Shown here: positions 1 to 9,200 of the stretch, piece after piece
Layout of the letters: the number at the start of each line of letters is the position of its first letter
Numbering within the stretch: the stretch's first letter is position 1
Source of the DNA: Phoronis ovalis
Lineage: Eukaryota; Phoronida; Phoronidae
Assembly: GCA_028565635.1 (NCBI GenBank)
Contig: JAOXYB010056957.1
Location: forward strand, 1-11,049
DNA length: 11,049 nucleotides
Direction: 5' to 3'
Position numbers and translations under genes: made by a program
The notes under the pieces: model-generated
Seen by the model: the letters and a program-made list of their open reading frames with translations, nothing else
Told to the model about the DNA's origin: nothing
Database searches by the model: none

Positions 1-32
<32 letters not shown>
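1..32. repeat. Poly-A tract at the window edge
   Basis: Thirty-two consecutive A on the plus strand at the window start, so its full length is unknown. It lies in the intron after exon O. It could be a retroposon tail or a simple homopolymer. Confidence 0.9.
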
Positions 33-36
<4 letters not shown>

Positions 37-158
37 CGAGATAATTAAAAACACTGATGTAAAACACATAAAAAAGAGAAACAAACATTAATTTTTTATT
101 TTTTTTTTAAGTTCATAGGGACTTGAACAAGTCTAGTGTTTGCCTATTAACAACTTAC

Positions 159-293
159 AGAAGGAACATTCACATCTTCTCCCTCCTGGAATTTCTGGTA
201 TAATTCCTGCATCACATACTTTCTGTCAAAGAACTTAGCACGTGTCCAAACCCATTCATGATCGGTTTCTAAATTGATCACTTTAACAAAAAT
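159..293 (-). CDS. Exon O: kinesin-3 stalk, last exon in the window (residues 649-693)
   Basis: Encodes [50 protein letters not shown]...[17 protein letters not shown] is the conserved pattern that continues the post-FHA stalk in kinesin-3 proteins. The acceptor is TTGTTTTAG|ATT and the donor CCTTCT|GTAAGT (strong), both phase 0. No stop codon occurs, so the reading frame continues in exons to the left of the window. These should carry the tail, including any membrane-binding domain if it resembles KLP-6. Confidence 0.92.
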
Positions 294-3200
294 CTAAAAC
301 AATAAAAGCATATATTAATTAGCGAACTGACAGCTATATACAGTAAGGTATCGAAACAGTTGGCACTTAATGGGTTGACATCTGAATCGAAGTTTAAAAC
401 AGTATTTATCGCTTATGTTATGATAGATATAAAATGCATAGGGCAGATCATAGATATACTGATTAATGTGCAATATTTTGTTGAGCACACAGGTGCCAGT
501 TAGCCTTTACAATGTGTATAAACAAAATGCAAAAATTGTCAACTTTTTTGATACCTTCACAATGGCTTCAGAAGTCTCCACTAAGACTCAACCTTTCCGC
601 GAATACTTGATTTAAAACTACTTGAATTATTTCGAAATTCCAGGTCATCGTACAATACTGAACTTATAAGCGCATAAATTAAAATTATAATTACTCCTAG
701 GGACACTTTGTTTCTTTTTTATTTCAAACTTAAACTCGAAAAATCACAAAGTACACATAGTTTTTACTGATATCGGAATACCACTGACGAGGTATATTAA
801 GCTAGTATGCAATTTTTGAAGGAATATTTGCCGATATGTGTAATATCTGACACAAAATAATATATAACAATAGGCTGGCAATGAGATGAAGCATTGGCTT
901 AATTAGTTCCAGCACCTCTTTATAGTTGCAATGAAGCAGTTGTGGTAGAGATTAATGGATATGGTTGTGTTACATATATACTGCTCATCCTGGTGCAAAG
1001 TATAAATGGCGATAAATGCTTACCAATTTCCCTATATCCTTAATTTGCTTCTCATTAATAATTAATTAATTAATAATGTACGGGTAGAAAGGCTTTATTT
1101 ACAGACTTGATTCTTGGACCACATAATTGTATGCATCTTGCGACAAACTTTAATTACTTGGAATAATGAAAATAAAGTTATTTAAAAAAATAATATCTGT
1201 TCTGTGTTATAATTAAAATCTGTTGATTAAGTGAAATTGGCTTAGTGTTATATTACCTCTGTCCGACCTTTCAGCTGACCTCTTGCTTCAGGGGAGACAA
1301 TAATAACTTCAAATTTCATTTTCTTGTCAAGTTCTTCACTAATGGCATTAGCTTCCTCCACTGCAGGCAACATCTCCATCAGGTCTTCTTGAAGGAGCAA
1401 GTCATCTAAAAAGATATCATTAGTTACAGTGTTGAGTGCAGTTCAGCACAAATAGTTGAATCATAAAGTTTAAATATAATTATGTGTGTGTGTGTGGGTA
1501 TTCTGTGTATATATTTTGTGTATATGTATGTATATATTCGTGTGTGTATATATGTTTGGAAAGATATTAACTTGAAGACTATATATATATGTACAAAATT
1601 ATATTTTCCTACCTTTCACAGGACTTAGTAATAAGTAAAAGTGTTACTTTTTTGGTAAAATGTCTCTTTTTGAAAACAGACATATAAAAATATTTAAGTA
1701 CCTCTTGATTTGTTACTTGTACTCATATCAAAACCTGAGTTAGCAGCAATCTCCTCTTGAGCTGATTCATATGTAATGGCAGGCCATGGTTCCTGAGATG
1801 CATCTCTCTCTTTAGGTATACATACCACATAGGACTGTGTAGTTCCAAACATTAACCTGCAAAGTGACAAGGAATAAAGAGTACAGTACTAGTATATACC
1901 ATGTAAAGTGACATGGCCTACAGCTGTATAGCAAGTTCAGGGTTTTCTCATGAGTTTTTGAATGTCTCTTTTCAGGAATAAAATAGTGCAACTGCATGAG
2001 TATACTGGCAATAGTCAGCTCACTTTTTATGTTTAATCCTGTTGAATATTTTTAGAAGTATGTTCCTATATAAAGGACGCCTATAAACCTCAACAAAAAG
2101 TGGTTTCAGATATAATTTACTTTTTTACCTGTCATTATGGTGCACCTCAATCTTGCTGGTTATTGGTTCACCATTTCTGAGTAACCGTGCTATAGTGTTA
2201 GTTTTATCAATGAATATACTGCCACCTTCATTGTTTAATACAGCATGCTGGTCCTGCATACTGGAAATAATTGTGACACATATGATTGACTGAAAGCACA
2301 GTAACTAGCATAACACTGATGAAAAACAGTTAATATCTTATTGATTTGCCTATATCTACAGATTAAGTGATTTCTTTGAAATTTTGAGGTATGTATAAAC
2401 AAACATTAAACTATAGCTCATTTTTCTATAAATTGTCCTGAGAATAGTTGCCACGTCAACTGTTTTCCAATCCTGTTTCTTAGAAAACTGTACTTTTTGC
2501 AATTATTCTGATTATATAGTATATTAAGCATTATGATGTTAAATTTCCAAACAAAATACTTTGTGGCAATTCATTTCAAAGACAAAGAAAGGTCACCGTG
2601 GCAATTGTCCAAATCAATGTTACTGTACTTCGTATTTATTTATATATTATACAAAAAAATGTATAGTTTTTCATTTAATTATTTTTACATTTTTATATTG
2701 TAAATATTTATGTACTTTGAATTAGTTTCAATCATTTATTTGTTATAAAATCGACACAAACTTATTCCAAGGTTTTACTGAATGACAACAAATGACATCA
2801 TCATGTTAACATGTTTGACCGAATAACAAACATCACTACAAAATCTCGTTTAGTAATAACTATCTTTCTTCTGATTTTTCTGGAAAGGTAGGATCCTAAA
2901 TATTAATTGTCAGTTTTGTAGCAAAATTAAAGTATGGACACCGTTTTTCTATGTCTCACTTTTTCAAACTACGTCGAGAACAATTTGCTTGCATGATGTT
3001 TATTTTTTATTTTATAATCAGATGGTAACAAATAAAACTAAGCATTAATGTATATTACCTTCAGTTAATAGGGTTTAAAAAAATGTTTCCTTCAATAATT
3101 CACAATATCTTCATTTTGATAAGCTTAACTTCTGAGTGTTCCTTTCACAACTTTTACAAAGGACAGATAGTCGTTAGGCAATACCATGCATTCAATCAAA

Positions 3201-6200
3201 TATATTCATCCCAATAAAAAGCCTAGACGTACATTTTAGGCCAAACATCAATAATCTCTTTTTTATAAACATATGCAACAAATGTTTATTTAACATTTAG
3301 TTATTTTTATTTCTTTCATGAACTTGCTAGCTTTTATTTTCAAAACATGTACATACACTTGAGTGACTAATTTGCAATGAGGAGAATACTGTTTTTAAAA
3401 ATACCTACAACACATACATTAATACAGTCAGCATCTTTACCAACCTTGGTCCAACGATTGTTATATCAGCATCACTCTTTCCAACTGTTTTAGATGGGAC
3501 ATCAATAAAATATATGATTTTTCCAGATAGTTGAGAGTCAAAGTTGAGGTTGTATATGTGTGGTACAGTTTTCTTCTTTTCTGCATTTTCACTGATTGAT
3601 GTTGCCTATAAATCAAGCAAATCAATTACTACAGTCAAACAATTTGCATGTCAATGTAGTTGTTTAAAATTCAAAATTCCAGGAGGAATGTTACTCTTTA
3701 TCAAAGTTTGTATACCTGACTAGAAGCTTGAGCAGCTTTCAGTTTTTCTTCAAATGTTTTCCTCATTTCTTCCATTTGACGTTCATTTTCTTCTAATCCA
3801 GCTTTATATTCTTCTTCTAATTCTTGCCTAAGTTTGGCTTTCTCTATCAAAATAAAAGAAAAGTTAATAGAAAAGAAGATATTCAAAGAAAAATACTGTG
3901 ATTATTTTTCATATTAACTAGTATTAAAGCATCATGTTGGACTGCTGACATTAAATATACTTATACCTTCCTCCGTCATTCCATCTTCCTCCTCGATTCC
4001 ATCTTCTCCTGACCCTTTTGGTAACACAACACCACCACCTTGAAGCATGGCCTTTAACCTATCATTCTCTTCCTGTAATTCTCGAATTAATTTTTCAGTA
4101 GGATCTTCATTTACCTTAGCTGATGTCTTAATCTGTTTAGCACGATCAGCTGCAAATATTTTTTTATGTTAAATTTTATTTTGCTTTAAAGAAAAAGGTT
4201 GACTGAGATAATTGAAGATATAAAACTACAAAACATTTTTTAAATGGATTCTGTTTAAATCTGCATCTCAGTTCCTTCAATTTGAAAAAAAATAATGTAT
4301 GTAACTTTAGTTTTAGCCAAACAAAAGAGAAGTGTGATCAAAGCCTACTAAGGGACACTACCTCAAATTGAGATAACCTATATCTGAATTTACTGATTGA
4401 ACTATTAGTTTTAGTCAATTAAAATTATAGTTGTTGCATTTATTTATTGTTTGGATATAAACTACAGTGACAGAACACTTTTATTATATGCATACAATAA
4501 AAAAAATTATGGTGAAACAAATGTATTTCATCAATAGTGAAGAAATATAATGTAGAAGTTTGGAATATGTAGTCCTAGTATGAAATAAAGCAGAACAAGA
4601 TAACTAGACAAAACCAAACATAGTATGAAATAAAGCAGTACAAGATAACTAGACAAAACCAAAAATAGTTTTCTGATAGTTGACAAAAAATCATAAGATA
4701 TGTAATTATTAATTATGACAGATAAATATTTATACCTAGTTATTTCAATTTTTGGCCAAAGTACTATGCAACAGACTTTTGCACTGAATCACTGTCTAGG
4801 AAATAGTGACATTTAAAAAAGACTTTGATCATGCGACTTATTAATCATGATCCATCCCCAGACTAAATCACAAATGCTACAGATAATATATGCCACTCAC
4901 CATATCTTAGTGTTGATAATGATTCATCATAGTTGATGTCAGCAGGACTCACTGCAGCAATCTATGAAAGCAAAAAATGCCTCATAAGCTAATTAAGCAT
5001 AAAAATGAAATCAGAAATGTATAACCATCTTTCACACTTTTTTTGTTTCTTTTTGCACATTTTTGTATATATTTTTTTTATTATAGAGAGAAAATTTATT
5101 GTTACTAACTAATACACCACAGGTGGTGATCATGTACAAACTAACAGCACAGTAAATAAATAAATTAGTTAACAACTATATACACATATTATAACATATA
5201 AAGCTGTTATATGTTATAATTTGGACAGAACCTTTGTTCAGGTGGAGTTTTTGGTCTGGTATATCTCATGCATTTAATATTTAGTGTTTGGGAACTATAC
5301 TCCTTAGTTTAGATAAGGAACGGACTATAACATTAAAAAATTTACATATTTTCCTTTTTTACTATTGCCAGAAATTTCAGAAAAACAAAAAGTGTGGAGA
5401 ATTTCTGTTTTACGAAGCATCTTCAAATATCTTAAGGAAATTCTTGCAACATAATTTTATTATTCTAACTTGTATATCAATATTTAAATGACCAAACTTT
5501 CTATACACAGCAGCAGCAGAAGTATTTTACAAAAATGTATGGTCGACTTTCTCAACTGGAGTTCAAAAAGTAAAAGTTTGTTGATCATGTCGGATAGTAT
5601 TCAGCACATCATTCACCTGCATGCAGTAATATGCATGGGTATTTCACCATAATATCAAATAGTTTTTCTTTCAGTTAAATATTCATCTTACTATCAAAAG
5701 GTACAAATTTCTTAAATTTTTAGCAAGGCTTGCGGGAATTATCTGATACGTCACGGTTTAGAGGCTACTTTTGTGTTACCGGAATGTGTATAAATAAGAT
5801 GCCTACAAATTTATGTAATTATTCGTTACCAATATTAAAACTTTTTCTGCCCAAAGGACAATGTTTTAGTAAAATGAGTACTTATACTGTTAAAAATTCC
5901 AATTTATTCTTCTACAAGTTTATATTTAACCTTCACTTGATACAATAATTATGCACAGTGTAATCCAGATGCTGATTCTACATATTATTGCATTTTGTTT
6001 TACATAAAATGCACAACCTACGGACTGATGAATTTATACGTAACTTACCATGATTGTTTTACTATTTCCACCTAAAGCATTCTTCAACAATTTGGTCAAA
6101 ACAGAATCACGAAATGGTACTGAAAATGCACAATAAATAAGTAAGCACAAAATTAATTAACAATAAAAATCCATATTATATGTGACTGGGTGAATGAAAC

Positions 6201-9200
6201 TTTCACTGATACATGTATTTTAAATAATGACAAAATGCACTATTGTAGCTATTAAGAAATATGTTTTAAAATATACCTCTGACATCTTTGCCACCAGCAC
6301 GATCAGCAAGAGCAGCAATACAATTCCCAAGAGATGACAGAGATTGGTTGATTGCAGCACCTTCTTTCAATCGTTGACCTGTAGCACCTGTGCTTTCAGC
6401 TCTCTCACTGCAAACATAAATTATGACAATTAACAAAATGAATCCATAAATTCCATCATATTGAAATATTGTCCAATCTATGTAACTTTAATAAAGATTT
6501 TTTGCCATCTTTTTGTAAAGTAACTTACCTATGTTGCAATTTCAATTGTCTACTAATTATCAAAATTTATGGCAAACATTTTTGCAGAAAGCCGGAGATT
6601 AAACAGAGGGCCCCATTTTTTTCAAACAGGAGCCATTTAGGTGTCCTGATGCTTTCAGCAAGATATATAATATATAAATAAATGTGCCAGTAATAAAACA
6701 TACTAAGTCCACATCAAAAAAGAGTTTATTAATGGGCAAAAGTCAGTAGGGCATTTTTTTTAATTTTTTAAAAAGTGTTTAACGGGCGAATGCCCATAAA
6801 AACTGAGTTGGTCGGGTTTTTAAAATCTTTTTTTAGTGTTAACAAAAAAAAAATATAAATAATAGTAACAAAATAGAATACGCCAAAATTTGAAGCGGTC
6901 ACGCCTGTTAAACAAGGTTATTAAAAAAATAATAAAACTGAAAACTCCAAAATTTGAATCGGTTGTGCCTGTTAAACAAGGTTTCTTTTTGATACGGCAT
7001 AAGTTTTATATGTGCATGTTGTTTGATTACCCAAAAGCCACTTTATCGGCAAAAATGAAAATATTTGTTTATTATACTAATTATAAATACTTGTAAAAAA
7101 TAACCACTTAATATATACGTCATGTGTAATTTTTTTACAACCATTACCTCTTGTGTAGCTTGATTATAATTTCACTATAATACAACTAATAGTAGTACTT
7201 AAAACACTTTTTATATGGATGTATATATGCAATCCAATCTTTGTTATACATAATGATATAAATTTTAGTAAACAAATTACATGACTGTGTAAGAAATATA
7301 AAAAACTAAGGGAAGATTTATAAATGACAATTAGACCCCGTTCATTACCTTCCAGCTAAATCCACCAAGTTAACAATAGCTGTCTTGGTAGTGTCTTCTC
7401 CTGCTGCATTCTTAAACTTCTGACTGAATGTAATTCCAACAATGGTGTGAGCTCGACTACAATAAGTCGATTAAAATACAATATTATAACAAATAATTGT
7501 GAATATTATTAGACATATATTTGTAGAAAGTAGAGTAGAACCTATACATGCAATGGTTATAACTTTGATTGTTACAATCTAAGGAGATGAACACAAAAAG
7601 AGAAAATGCTATAATTCATGTTCTGATACTTGAACTTACCTGCTTGTGGCATTCATGTTGGTAGCTGCTACAGTTCTGTTTGTGGTGCCCTCTTCCATTC
7701 TGCTTTCAATCTCTTTGTAACTTCCAACAGCAGCTTCAGTAAGACCCTCAGCTGTTGTAAATAAACATTGTGCATTTCATATTTTCCCTAATTTCGTGAT
7801 ATTCTTGTTCTGTGTATACACATACATATCAAGTAGACATAAATGATAACAAATTAATAAACACCATTTCTTTTCCCTTTGGACCTATACATTCTCAGTG
7901 AGACATCGGGATATAAGGCAGGGTGACTTGAAATAAACAGAACATTTTTGGAGTGTCCGATCACTTCTTCATTTCTATTTTAACAGTAAAACAGTTTATA
8001 CTTTTCAAAAATAAACTCAGCTGTGTTTTCAAAAACCAAAAACTGTTTTGATTTTTAGTTTATTTCTACGACTGTTGTATAGCCAACATAAATATAGCAT
8101 ATGATAATTTGGTCCAAAATTCTCCTTAGAAATCAAAATTAACCCCCACTCAATTAAAAATGTGTAACAACATCCAAGTTTGCTAAAAGGAGCAAGCTTG
8201 GTGTTAAAATCTAAAAACATTTCATAACAATTATAAATTCTGTGGAAAGTATAAATGATTATCTCAAATACTAGTAGGCATATTTGTGATTCGAGTTGTA
8301 TCGCTTTAATTACAGCTTTTCAACACCTCTTGGCCAAACCTAACAAACATTACTTATATGCTGCAACTGAGTATTTTAGCTAGATTTACTGAGAAAATAA
8401 AGAATTAGGATTTTTTGATGAGTCAAAATTTCACAAAAAGAGTGATTGAGGTGTTTTTTGTTTATTTCATATCACCTTAATATATCATTCCCTGGGCTGC
8501 ATACAATATAGCATTCAGACCATTGAGTTAAAACCCATGCATGGATATTAAAAAGGTGTTTCCTAAAAACTCTGTATGGTACATCCATTCACAAGAATTT
8601 ACACAACTTACTCAAGAATTATTTTGGTGCAATTTTTGTACATGTGCATTAGGCACTAGGAATAATATCTCAGATTTGGATGAGGCCAAAATAGTTTTTT
8701 TACAATAATAACAATAATATACTATTTATTATTTTAACTTGCAATACCGAAAATATACCACCATCAAGAATATTTAGATACAAGTGAGACACATGTGCCA
8801 TTTTGCTTATATACATTATCACGAGGAATATTATTTATCAACAAACCATGTTAAACATTGTTTTGTAATTATTTTTAATTATTATAGTGTTAATTTCCTG
8901 AACCTGATAAATACTATATGTCAAAACATAATGTATATAGCTTCAATTTGTCAGTAACACTCACCATAAAATCCTTTTTTTGGGTGCTGTCTTACTTTCA
9001 AGCCTCCTTTCTTTGAGGAAGGACTGAGCAGGTCTCGTACTTGCTCATTGTAGATCTCCAACATGCTAAATGAGACTTCAAACTCAATCCCTGAACCATC
9101 TGCTTTCTTCTTATCAATACCTTGGAACATTGTATCACAAAACAAAGGTACAATTCCTACAAATCACATATTTTTCCAGTTAGGTTGCTACTGTAAATTG

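Noticed and set aside
895-985. A minus-strand acceptor-like CACCAG followed by about 28 open codons and a stop, a possible alternative terminal exon after exon N.
   Set aside because: No resemblance to kinesin tails. Exon O continues the conserved stalk, and short open stretches like this occur by chance.
2790-2813. An ATGATGA C-box-like motif on the minus strand, a possible intronic C/D snoRNA.
   Set aside because: No CTGA D-box at a suitable distance and no terminal stem.
5288-5948. Two plus-strand open stretches (67 and 72 codons) inside intron G-H as nested genes.
   Set aside because: Phe/Leu/Asn/Lys-rich translation typical of AT-rich non-coding DNA, with no domain or motif and no codon bias like the exons.
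6890-7096. A 68-codon plus-strand open stretch rich in lysine.
   Set aside because: It lies over the 64-bp-period repeat and has AT-rich composition. No recognisable protein.
8029-8220. A 63-codon minus-strand open stretch in intron C-D as an extra exon.
   Set aside because: Exons C and D already join in frame across a continuous conserved motor region. The peptide has no kinesin similarity, and inserting it would break the motor fold.
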